DNA from: a virus
Length of the DNA: 34,475 nucleotides
Virus record (IMG/VR): IMGVR_UViG_3300032278_004279
Location: 1-34,475 of that record
Direction: 5' to 3' (one strand)
Shown here one piece after another: positions 5,133-11,338 of the stretch. A program made the translations under genes and the position numbers. The notes under the pieces are model-generated. The model was not told where the DNA came from, searched no databases, and saw only the letters and a list, made by a program, of their open reading frames with translations. Position 1 is the stretch's first letter; the number at the start of each line of letters is the position of its first letter.

Positions 5133-5876
5133 ATGACGCAAGTATCGAAGATGACCGACCAAGATCAAGACCGGTTCCTGCCTGCCGACCCGATGGTCAG
5201 CATGATCGAGCGGGTCGCTATGGATCCGAACGCCGATCTGGCGAAGCTGGAGCGGATGCTCGAATTGAAGGAGAAGGTGGACGCGCAGGCCGCGAAAGCC
5301 GCCTTCGACGCCGCCTTCTCCAAGGCGTCCGCTGAGTTCCCCGACATCCCGCTCAAGGGCGAGAACAAGCACCAGAAGACGCGATATGCGCTTCTGAAAG
5401 ACATCCTGTCCAATGTGCGGCCGGTCCTGTCCCGGCATGGGCTGGCGCTGTCTTTCTCGACGGAGGTCGATGCCGACTTCGTGACGGTGACGGCCGAACT
5501 GTCGCACGAAAGCGGGCACTCCAAGCGGAACAGCATTCCCCTGCCGCGCGACACTGGAGCGGGGCGCAACGCGGTGCAGGCAGTCGGGTCCACCCAGACC
5601 TACGGTCAGCGATACACGGCGCAGGCAATCCTCGGCCTCTCGCTGGGGGACGATACCGAGGATGACGGCGCGGGCGCATCGCAGAAGCACGCAACCATCA
5701 CCGCCGAACAGTTCCGCACCCTCCGCGATCTGATCGAAGAGACCGGGACGGACGAGGCCAAGTTCCACCGCGCGTTCGGGCACAAGAACCCGGACGAGGC
5801 CGATCTTCACGAGTTTCCGGCCGCTCGCTTCGAAGAGGCCAGGCGGATGCTGGAACAGAAGAAGGCGAAGGCATGA
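5133..5876 (+). CDS. erf: Erf-family single-strand annealing recombinase
   Basis: A 247-residue protein with the ERF core: KHQKTRYALLKDILSNVRPVL, then NAVQAVGSTQTYGQRY and AILGLSLGDDTEDDG. ERF proteins form rings that anneal complementary single strands and pair with an exonuclease for phage recombination. GGAGG precedes ATG 5133. Before that lies a 60-base gap with a GCCGGG/CCCGGC hairpin (5080-5098). The C-terminal 60 residues are a charged helical domain. Its stop overlaps the start of the exonuclease gene, the usual recombinase-exonuclease pairing. Confidence 0.92.
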   Translation: MTQVSKMTDQDQDRFLPADPMVSMIERVAMDPNADLAKLERMLELKEKVDAQAAKAAFDAAFSKASAEFPDIPLKGENKHQKTRYALLKDILSNVRPVLSRHGLALSFSTEVDADFVTVTAELSHESGHSKRNSIPLPRDTGAGRNAVQAVGSTQTYGQRYTAQAILGLSLGDDTEDDGAGASQKHATITAEQFRTLRDLIEETGTDEAKFHRAFGHKNPDEADLHEFPAARFEEARRMLEQKKAKA

Positions 5877-6490
5877 TGGAACAGCGGACAGAGGAATGGC
5901 ATCAGGCCCGGCTCGGCAAGGTGACGGCATCGCGCATCGCCGACGTGATGATGGCGAAGACCACGGCCGGTTATCAGAACTACCTCGCCCAGCTTGTCTG
6001 TGAGCGCCTGACGGGCCAGCCGACCGAAGGCTTTACCAGCGCCGCCATGCAGCACGGCATCGACACGGAAGACCAGGCGCGGGCGTTCTACGAGTTGTCC
6101 ACCGGAAACGACGTTCGGCAAGTGGGCTTCATCCAACACCCGACCATCGCGGAGGCCGGCGCATCGCCGGATGGTGTGGTCGAGCCTGACGGGCTGGTGG
6201 AGTTCAAGTGCCCGCTCCCGGCCACGCATTTCCGAAGCCTGACCGGCGGCAAGATCGACCGGAAGTATCTGCTGCAAATGCAGTGGCAGATGGAATGCAC
6301 CGGGGCCGAATGGTGCGATTTCGTGTCCTTCTGCCCCTCGCTTCCGGGCGAGTTGCAGATGGCGCGGGAGACGGTCGTGCGGAACGCCGAGATGATCGAG
6401 GAAATCCGCGAGGCTGTCACGTCCTTCCTTGCCGATGTGGATTCCAAACAGCACGCACTCGTCGCCCTGACACGGAAGGACGCAGCATGA
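5873..6490 (+). CDS. YqaJ/lambda-Exo-type recombination exonuclease
   Basis: A 205-residue protein with RTEEWHQARLGKVTASRI at the N-terminus, HGIDTEDQARAFYE (Glu66), and the PD-(D/E)xK site GASPDGVVE...LVEFKCP with Asp100, Glu110 and Lys112. The Asp-x9-Glu-x-Lys spacing equals that of lambda exonuclease (Asp119, Glu129, Lys131). It should degrade the 5' strand of double-stranded ends and hand the 3' overhang to the Erf protein encoded just upstream. ATG 5876 is an equally possible start; 5873 overlaps the previous stop in ATGA style. Confidence 0.92.
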   Translation: MMEQRTEEWHQARLGKVTASRIADVMMAKTTAGYQNYLAQLVCERLTGQPTEGFTSAAMQHGIDTEDQARAFYELSTGNDVRQVGFIQHPTIAEAGASPDGVVEPDGLVEFKCPLPATHFRSLTGGKIDRKYLLQMQWQMECTGAEWCDFVSFCPSLPGELQMARETVVRNAEMIEEIREAVTSFLADVDSKQHALVALTRKDAA

Positions 6491-6654
6491 CCACCACACA
6501 GGGCCGAGCCTTCTGCATCCAGCGCCTGAGCGATGCCCCGGACCTCGCCGCTTTGCAGCGGGTCTGGGAAGGCCTCGCGGACGACTACAAGCGCGATCCG
6601 GCGGTGCAGCAGCACAAGGACGCGCTGAAAGCCAATCTCGGGAGGGCTGCATGA
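6487..6654 (+). CDS. Small hypothetical protein of the recombination operon
   Basis: A 55-residue protein beginning with MTTTQGRAFCIQRLSDA and then a helical segment with VWEGLADDYKRDPAVQ. It overlaps the stops and starts of both neighbours by four bases, so its frame is well supported by context. No domain is recognised. A similar small helical protein often follows the phage exonuclease gene, and a link with recombination is inferred from this only. Confidence 0.65.
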   Translation: MTTTQGRAFCIQRLSDAPDLAALQRVWEGLADDYKRDPAVQQHKDALKANLGRAA

Positions 6655-7130
6655 CCTTCTTCGTGACAAGCGACGGGCGTTCACTTCGCCCGTCCAACAA
6701 GGCGGCGGCGATCGAGGTCGAGAAGCTGGCGCGGGGCGTCCCGCTCAAGGTGGATCCGAAGCAGCCGCGCAACGGCAAGTTTCACCGCATGGCCTTCGCC
6801 CTGTTCACCTACGTTGCCGATGCCCTGAACGACGGCCCGACAGCAACGGATTGGGATGCGGAGCGCGTCCTGACCCACGTCAAGCTGGCGACGGGGCATG
6901 TCGAGACGCTGAAACTGTCCCGCCGGGATCGCGAACGGCTGGGGGTGGAATATGCCGCCCTGCCGAAGTCCATCAGCTTCGCCGCGATGGATGAACAGGC
7001 GTTCGGGGCCTTCATGGACGCCGCCATGCGCTACATCCGCGACGACCTCGCGCCGTGGATCGAGGACAGCGAACACTGGCCCGAGATACAGGCGATCCTC
7101 GCCGCCTCGCACATGATGGAGGCGGCATGA
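6651..7130 (+). CDS. DUF1367-like phage protein
   Basis: A 159-residue protein. The segment RNGKFHRMAFALFTYVADAL, followed by a region about the target strand VETLKLSRRDRERLGVEYAALPKSISFAAM, and then MRYIRDDLAPWIED, resembles phage DUF1367 proteins encoded beside Erf/exonuclease and Nin-region genes. Their function is unknown. Starts and stops overlap on both sides, showing it is part of the early operon. The family assignment is from pattern memory and moderate. Confidence 0.7.
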   Translation: MTFFVTSDGRSLRPSNKAAAIEVEKLARGVPLKVDPKQPRNGKFHRMAFALFTYVADALNDGPTATDWDAERVLTHVKLATGHVETLKLSRRDRERLGVEYAALPKSISFAAMDEQAFGAFMDAAMRYIRDDLAPWIEDSEHWPEIQAILAASHMMEAA

Positions 7131-7474
7131 CCTACATCGAAACAGGCCGCGCCCCCTACCAGAAGGGCAACCGCCCCGGCAAGTCGAAGCCTATCCGCAA
7201 TGCCTCGCGGGGCATGTCCTGCACCCTCGCCCTGCCGAGCATCTGCACCCACGACCCGGAAACGGTGGTCGGCGCTCACCTTCGCGTCCTGTCCCTCGCC
7301 GGCATGGGACAGAAGCCTGACGACCTGTTCATCGTGGACGCCTGCCACGCCTGCCACGCCGCGCAGGAATCCCGCTCCGCATCGGTCGGCTGGGAGGAAC
7401 TGTTCCGGGCGCTCGTCACGACGCAGCAGCGTCGCCGGGCCGCAGGGCTTGTTCACCTGGAGGGCGAGGAATGA
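7127..7474 (+). CDS. YbcO/DUF1364-like putative nuclease
   Basis: A 115-residue protein with the YbcO layout: CTLALPSICTHDPETVVGAHLRV (His51), then SLAGMGQKPDDLFIVDACHACH (Cys73, Cys76, His77). The conserved cysteines and histidine form an HNH-like zinc nuclease core. YbcO proteins are structure-selective or general DNA nucleases of lambdoid Nin regions. It overlaps both neighbours and lies two genes after the exonuclease, consistent with a role in recombination or resolution (inference). Confidence 0.82.
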   Translation: MTYIETGRAPYQKGNRPGKSKPIRNASRGMSCTLALPSICTHDPETVVGAHLRVLSLAGMGQKPDDLFIVDACHACHAAQESRSASVGWEELFRALVTTQQRRRAAGLVHLEGEE

Positions 7475-7671
7475 CCGACCACACCGAAACCGTATTCGCC
7501 GCCATGAAGCCCGGCCGGGAATACACCGCCACGGACATGGTGAACCGCACGAAGCTGACGGCGGGCGAGGTCCGCAGCGCACTCTACCGCCTGACCACGG
7601 CCAACCGCGTCGTGTCCGACCGCATCGGCACCGGGCAGACCAGTGCACAGGCATACCGGAGGCTTGCATGA
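7471..7671 (+). CDS. Small winged-helix protein
   Basis: A 66-residue protein that is nearly all one winged-helix: TVFAAMKPGREYTATDMVNRTKLTAGEV, then a recognition-type helix RSALYRLTTANRVVSDR, and a short wing. This is the size and form of phage regulators that bind DNA as dimers. It overlaps the previous stop (ATGA). A regulatory target is not known. Confidence 0.65.
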   Translation: MTDHTETVFAAMKPGREYTATDMVNRTKLTAGEVRSALYRLTTANRVVSDRIGTGQTSAQAYRRLA

Positions 7672-7943
7672 CCGACGAATGGGGACCGTGGATCGAACAC
7701 GACGGCAGGGGCTGCCCATGCCTCGGTAAAGTGGTGGAGGCAATCGACCGTCGTGGATTCCGGGATGTTTTCATCGCGGGGACAGTGCTGGGAATGTTTG
7801 CGGTATACATTGATGCGGTTTCGGCATGGACTTGGAGCGGCCACTCCGATGACATCATCCTCTATCGCATCCGCAAGCCGCGCGGCCTGACGATCTGCGA
7901 AGGTATCCTTGCTGGCATCAAGAAGCCGGAGGGCGTTGCATGA
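7668..7943 (+). CDS. Hypothetical phage protein
   Basis: A 91-residue protein from ATG 7668, with GGAGG five bases upstream. It opens with EWGPWIEHDGRGCPCLGKVVE and ends with RIRKPRGLTICEGI. Proteins starting with Gly-Pro-Trp-Ile-x-His-Asp-Gly and a Cys-Pro-Cys loop are common in phages of Rhodobacterales and related groups, but I know no function for them. It is co-translated with its neighbours. Confidence 0.65.
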   Translation: MTDEWGPWIEHDGRGCPCLGKVVEAIDRRGFRDVFIAGTVLGMFAVYIDAVSAWTWSGHSDDIILYRIRKPRGLTICEGILAGIKKPEGVA

Positions 7944-8257
7944 TCCTCGCCCCCCGCACCATCGCCGAGATAACCCGCGCCACCGAAAGCGCACTGGCCG
8001 ACGAAGCCGTCGTGCTGCGCCTTGCCGCCGCCCGCGCCCGTGCGCTGTCGCCGCTCACTCTCGCCCACGCACAGCGCCACCTCGGCGGAGAACAGAACCA
8101 CAGCCGTGGCAGCGAAGCCGTCGCCCGCCTGTGCGACAAGGGCCTGCTGGCCGGCAAGGCGTCACCGTGGACCAGCCAGGACCGCGCCCTGACCTACGAA
8201 CTGACCGCCGCCGGTCGACGCGCTGCCGGGGTCGCCCAGCCGTGGGAGGCAGCATGA
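7940..8257 (+). CDS. Hypothetical protein with helix-turn-helix-like region
   Basis: A 105-residue, Ala/Arg-rich helical protein. The N-terminal half is a long helix (EITRATESALADEAVVLRLA). The C-terminal half has GSEAVARLCDKGLLAG, a basic turn, and then ALTYELTAAGRRAA, which resembles the end of a winged helix. The whole may be a small regulator, but the match is weak. It overlaps both neighbours by four bases. Confidence 0.6.
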   Translation: MILAPRTIAEITRATESALADEAVVLRLAAARARALSPLTLAHAQRHLGGEQNHSRGSEAVARLCDKGLLAGKASPWTSQDRALTYELTAAGRRAAGVAQPWEAA

Positions 8258-8391
8258 CCTGCCCCCGCTGCACGGTCTCCCTGCGCCCCGGCCACACTGG
8301 CGGGCTGTCCTGCCCTCGCTGCCGCAGCTGGTGGCCCGCCGGATGGTTCGCCCGCACCGACACGATGAAGCAGATGGAGTTGTTTGGATGA
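8254..8391 (+). CDS. Tiny zinc-ribbon protein
   Basis: A 45-residue protein with two CPRC knuckles (Cys3/Cys6 and Cys20/Cys23) separated by 13 residues, a classic zinc ribbon. The C-terminus is aromatic and ends in MKQMELFG. It overlaps the genes on both sides, so it is translated within the early operon. Nucleic-acid or protein binding is likely for such ribbons, but no partner is evident. Confidence 0.65.
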   Translation: MTCPRCTVSLRPGHTGGLSCPRCRSWWPAGWFARTDTMKQMELFG

Positions 8392-8843
8392 GTGACCACA
8401 GGCTTCGGCACGGGCGCATATCCTTGGACGAGGCAAACGCCTTTGTCGCGGATATTCACCGCCACCATCCCCCTGTTGTCGGGCACCTGTTCAGCATCGG
8501 CGCATTCGCAGGCGGGCGGCTGGTCGGCGTCGTGATTGTCGGTCGGCCTGTCGCCAGAATGCGTGACGACGGCCTGACCGCCGAGGTGACGCGGCTCTGC
8601 ACGGACGGCACTCGCAACGCATGTTCCTTCCTCTACGGCAGAGCATCCCGAGCGGCGTTCGCCTTGGGGTTCACGAGGATTGGAACCTACACTCTGCCCG
8701 AGGAAGGCGGGGCGTCGCTGCGGGCGAGCGGGTGGACCTTGATAGGCGAGAGGGGCGGCGGCGAGTGGTCCTCGCCCAGCAGACCGCGCAAGTCGATGAA
8801 GAGCCCTACCACGGTCAAGCTTCTCTGGGAGACGACTGCATGA
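8388..8843 (+). CDS. XF1762-family phage protein (GNAT-like)
   Basis: A 151-residue protein starting at ATG 8388. It has the XF1762-family signature in order: FVADIHRHHPPVVGHLFSIG, LVGVVIVGRPVAR, LTAEVTRLCTDGTRNACS, and ASRAAFALGFTRI with TYTLPEEGGASLRASGW. The family is widespread in phages and mobile elements and has an acetyltransferase-like fold; its substrate is not known to me. It overlaps the small zinc-ribbon gene before it and the next gene after it. The family call is confident; the biochemical role is not. Confidence 0.85.
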   Translation: MSDHRLRHGRISLDEANAFVADIHRHHPPVVGHLFSIGAFAGGRLVGVVIVGRPVARMRDDGLTAEVTRLCTDGTRNACSFLYGRASRAAFALGFTRIGTYTLPEEGGASLRASGWTLIGERGGGEWSSPSRPRKSMKSPTTVKLLWETTA

Positions 8844-9181
8844 ACCCCCGCGCAGAGCAGCAGCGCCAGACAGCCGCGCTCCCGACCGCCGAGGTAATGC
8901 CTGACGGGCGGATCCACCTGGTGACGGGCGCATGGGAGGACACGCTGACCCGCAAGAGCGCCGAGAACTGGCGGGTTTGGTATCTCGACCGCGCCAGCGA
9001 CGGCAGCACGCACGCCCTCGCCATTGCCGAGGCGCTGAGGGTTGCACTGGCGAAGAACGCGCCACAGGGCGACGAAGCGCCCCGGACGGGTGCAGACACC
9101 AGAAAAACCGACATGGCCCCTCAGCGCCCCGCTACGGGCCTTCCAGAGGGCATCGCAACAGCAACGGAGGAATTCGAATGA
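8840..9181 (+). CDS. Hypothetical early protein
   Basis: A 113-residue protein from ATG 8840, overlapping the previous stop. The middle part, GRIHLVTGAWEDTLTRKSAENWRVWYLDRA, looks beta-rich, and the following SDGSTHALAIAEALRVALAKN is a helix; the last 35 residues are disordered. No family is recognised. GGAGG near its 3' end serves the next gene. Confidence 0.55.
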   Translation: MNPRAEQQRQTAALPTAEVMPDGRIHLVTGAWEDTLTRKSAENWRVWYLDRASDGSTHALAIAEALRVALAKNAPQGDEAPRTGADTRKTDMAPQRPATGLPEGIATATEEFE

Positions 9182-9381
9182 TGGGACGGTTTGTGCTGAC
9201 GGCTCTGATCTACTTCGGGGTCGTGGTCAGCGGAACGCTTGTGTTCCTCGGCTTCGGCTACAGCGTCAGAGCCGTAGCGCTCGCGTTCGGCGCGTCCGAG
9301 TTGCTCGCGCTGATGATCGGCGTGCTCGCCATCTTGGCGATGGGCATTTCTTTTCTCGCGGCGTGGAACGAAACCCCCTGA
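9178..9381 (+). CDS. Small membrane protein, two transmembrane segments
   Basis: A 67-residue protein with two hydrophobic helices (about residues 5-28 and 38-62) joined by a short loop with Arg. GGAGG (9166-9170) fixes the start at 9178 or 9181. It lies at the end of the early operon, away from the lysis genes. It could be an early inner-membrane effector such as an exclusion protein; nothing in the sequence decides. Just after its stop there is a CCAGCG/CGCTGG hairpin (9382-9399) without a T-tract, in a 131-base gap with no gene. Confidence 0.6.
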   Translation: MMGRFVLTALIYFGVVVSGTLVFLGFGYSVRAVALAFGASELLALMIGVLAILAMGISFLAAWNETP

Positions 9382-9512
9382 CCAGCGGGGCAACGCTGGC
9401 GGTGCGCGGGCAGAGCCGGGGACCGGGTATCCCCAATCGCCCGAGGCGGGACACGAAGGGTGCAACTCTCCACCCTGGGAAGACCCGCCAAACCACAACA
9501 GAGGGGCAGGAC

Positions 9513-9731
9513 ATGACGATCAATGAATTCAGCAGGGCAAAAGTAACGGTAGAATTCGAGAACGGGTATCGGATCGAGATCGAAGGCGTTCTGGACGTTA
9601 TCGAGATCGGGAACGAACACGAAACGATCATCGATGGCGCCGGATATTCGCAGATCAGGCGGCTTCTGAGCCGGACGGTGAAGTTAACCGTCACCTCCGA
9701 TGAAACTGTTGCCTCCGTCGCGGAGAATTGA
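9513..9731 (+). CDS. Hypothetical beta-rich small protein
   Basis: A 72-residue acidic protein: AKVTVEFENGYRIEIEGVLDVIEI, then a turn, YSQIRRLLSRTVKLTVTSDE and a short tail. Alternating hydrophobic strands suggest a small beta-sandwich or ferredoxin-like fold. A GAGGGGCAGG purine stretch precedes ATG 9513. It stands alone after a 131-base gap and directly before the Arg-rich candidate antiterminator. Function is unknown. Confidence 0.6.
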   Translation: MTINEFSRAKVTVEFENGYRIEIEGVLDVIEIGNEHETIIDGAGYSQIRRLLSRTVKLTVTSDETVASVAEN

Positions 9732-9734
9732 CAC

Positions 9735-10385
9735 ATGGGTAAAGGCGACCGCCGCACGAAGGCGAAGAACAACAGGCGCAAGATGGCGAACGCTGTCGCG
9801 GGCTTCGACCTGCCGGACGTTCCGCGCCGCCAGCCGAACGGGCAGGCAAGGCAGCGAACAGAAGGGGCGACCGATCCGCGCAAGACGGCATTGCAGGCTC
9901 GGTGCCGCATCGCGGGGAAGCCGGACACCCTGAAGGATCGGCTCGCCCTCAGTGGTCAGCACAGCGGATCGCAGATCGGACTGGTGATGCAGCACATGCT
10001 GACACCGCGCGAGACCGCCGACCTGTGGCAGACCTATCAAGCATGGTGCACGGCAGAGGCCACCTATCGCCGCAGGTATCTCGGGCAGGGAGAGTTCGCC
10101 AAGGGTGCGTCCATCAAGGCCGTCCCTGAGCGGATGGAGACCGACACCAGCCACACAGTGGATCTGCGCACATCGGACGAGAAGGACGCCGATGCCGTGA
10201 CATCGTGGATGCGCTGGCAGGGGCAGCTCGGCATGATCGAGGCCGACCAGCGCACCGCCCTCCACGATGCGCGGCTGGAACGTGCAGTGCTGTGGGCAGA
10301 TGCCGCGCCCACGCAACGCGGCATCCAGGCGGTCAGGGCGCTTCAGGCCCTACATTTGGTGGTTGGCCGCAAGAAGTCGCGTTGA
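9735..10385 (+). CDS. Arg-rich protein in the late-antiterminator position
   Basis: A 216-residue protein with no family I can name. The N-terminus is a basic Arg/Lys-rich segment (GDRRTKAKNNRRKMANA), similar in kind to the RNA-binding arginine-rich motifs of lambdoid N proteins. The body is helical with two Trp-Gln-containing helices (DLWQTYQAWCTAEATYRRRY, TSWMRWQGQLGMIE) and the C-terminus is basic (VVGRKKSR). It is the last gene before a strong promoter followed at once by a terminator, where lambda has gene Q. The role as a late antiterminator or activator is inference from position and charge. Confidence 0.7.
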   Translation: MGKGDRRTKAKNNRRKMANAVAGFDLPDVPRRQPNGQARQRTEGATDPRKTALQARCRIAGKPDTLKDRLALSGQHSGSQIGLVMQHMLTPRETADLWQTYQAWCTAEATYRRRYLGQGEFAKGASIKAVPERMETDTSHTVDLRTSDEKDADAVTSWMRWQGQLGMIEADQRTALHDARLERAVLWADAAPTQRGIQAVRALQALHLVVGRKKSR

Positions 10386-10410
10386 CAATCCTGAAACGCA
10401 AGATTAGTAT
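10382..10410 (+). promoter_or_regulatory. Strong late promoter (PR'-like)
   Basis: -35 TTGACA (10382-10387), exactly 17 bases, and -10 TAGTAT (10405-10410), the best sigma70-type promoter in the window. The -35 overlaps the end of the Arg-rich gene. An 8-bp direct repeat, GAAACGCA, occurs in the spacer (10393-10400) and around the expected start site (10416-10423), a possible regulator site. CTGCG-AAA-CGCAG (10412-10424) forms a hairpin at the transcript start. Confidence 0.8.
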
Positions 10411-10438
10411 TCTGCGAAACGCAGTGCTGCGTTCGGAT

Positions 10439-10472
10439 GCGCCCACGGGAAACCGGCGGGCGCTTTTCGTTT
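10439..10472 (+). terminator. Intrinsic terminator in the late leader (tR'-like)
   Basis: Stem GCGCCC/GGGCGC (10439-10444 with 10458-10463), containing an inner CGG-GAAA-CCG hairpin, followed by TTTTCGTTT. It starts about 29 bases after the -10 box and ends before the HNH gene, so transcripts from the promoter would stop unless polymerase is modified. This parallels lambda PR'-tR'. Confidence 0.78.
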
Positions 10473-10485
10473 CCGGGGCAACCGA

Positions 10486-10815
10486 GTGACCCTGCCGTCC
10501 AATCCCTACAACAACCCCGCATGGCGCAGCCTGAGACAGGCCATACTGATCCGCGACCTCTGGACTTGCCAGATGTGCGGCCGCCTTCTGCGCCCCGGCA
10601 AGACACGCGCCGACAGCGCCGTCGTGGATCACGTCAGACCCGCAGCCCTGCGCCCGGACCTGTTCTGGGATGAAGGCAACCTCAAGGCCATCTGCCGATC
10701 CTGTCACGCCATATGCGACAGCATCGAGAAGCGGCACACATGCCCGGATGCCATAGCGGAGGCAAAGGCGGCTTATCGCGCCATCGGACCAGACGGATAC
10801 CCGGTGGGCCGATAG
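10486..10815 (+). CDS. HNH endonuclease of the packaging module
   Basis: A 109-residue protein from GTG 10486. The HNH/zinc core is complete: Cys28-x2-Cys31 (CQMC), Asp48-His49 (VVDHV), Asn65 (EGNLKAIC) and Cys70-x2-Cys73-His74 (CRSCH). In HK97-type and many cos phages an HNH protein encoded next to the terminase assists genome cutting at cos. It is the first gene after the late promoter-terminator and precedes a 136-base gap and the terminase genes. A packaging role is inferred from context and known relatives. Confidence 0.9.
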   Translation: MTLPSNPYNNPAWRSLRQAILIRDLWTCQMCGRLLRPGKTRADSAVVDHVRPAALRPDLFWDEGNLKAICRSCHAICDSIEKRHTCPDAIAEAKAAYRAIGPDGYPVGR

Positions 10816-10951
10816 GTCCGAACCGGACTCATGCCGCAGCGCAGCGAAGTGGGGGGGGTGGCAAAAACGTCACACCTGCCCGGCGGGAGACCGGCGGCTA
10901 CCCGCAAAACATACGTCCCCAATTCAGAAAGTTCCGAAGCGGACCCATCTT
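10816..10951. other. Gap before terminase, candidate cos region
   Basis: A 136-base non-coding stretch between the HNH and terminase small subunit genes, where cos sites often lie in phages with this gene order. It holds a run of eight G (near 10851-10858) and a tandem CCGGCGG-GAGA-CCGGCGG repeat (10880-10897). No end is marked in the sequence, so cos is only a candidate. Confidence 0.35.
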
Positions 10952-11338
10952 ATGCCCCGACCCCGAACGCCCACAGGCAAGGCGGAATTGACCGGCGCAG
11001 CCGCGCACAATCCGCAGCGATACCGTGACAGGTGCGAGCCGGAACGCGAACCGATAGGCCCCGCGCCGGCTTATCTGTCGGCTGGCGCGAAGAAGGCATG
11101 GCGGGAGTTCGTGAAGGAATGGCCGTGGGTCTCTGCCTCGGATCGCAAGGCGCTTGGCGTGATCTGTCAACTCTGGGAGGTCATCGAGCACGGTGACGCC
11201 GGCGTGAACGAGTTCAAGGAATTCCGGCTTCAGTGCAATGCGTTCGGCGGCAACCCGACTTCGGTTTCGAAGGTCTATCTGCCGAAGGAGCAGGAGGACG
11301 ATGACCCGTTTGCCTCGTTCGGTGGCAGCGTTCAGTGA
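10952..11338 (+). CDS. Terminase small subunit
   Basis: A 128-residue protein of the phage P27/HK97-type small terminase kind: N-terminal MPRPRTPTGKAELTGA, then PIGPAPAYLSAGAKKAWREFVKEW, and a helix followed by KEFRLQCNAFGGNPTSVSKVY. The small subunit binds the packaging site and regulates the large subunit. The last four bases overlap the GTG start of the large subunit gene, which supports both calls. The acidic C-terminus probably contacts the large subunit. Confidence 0.85.
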   Translation: MPRPRTPTGKAELTGAAAHNPQRYRDRCEPEREPIGPAPAYLSAGAKKAWREFVKEWPWVSASDRKALGVICQLWEVIEHGDAGVNEFKEFRLQCNAFGGNPTSVSKVYLPKEQEDDDPFASFGGSVQ

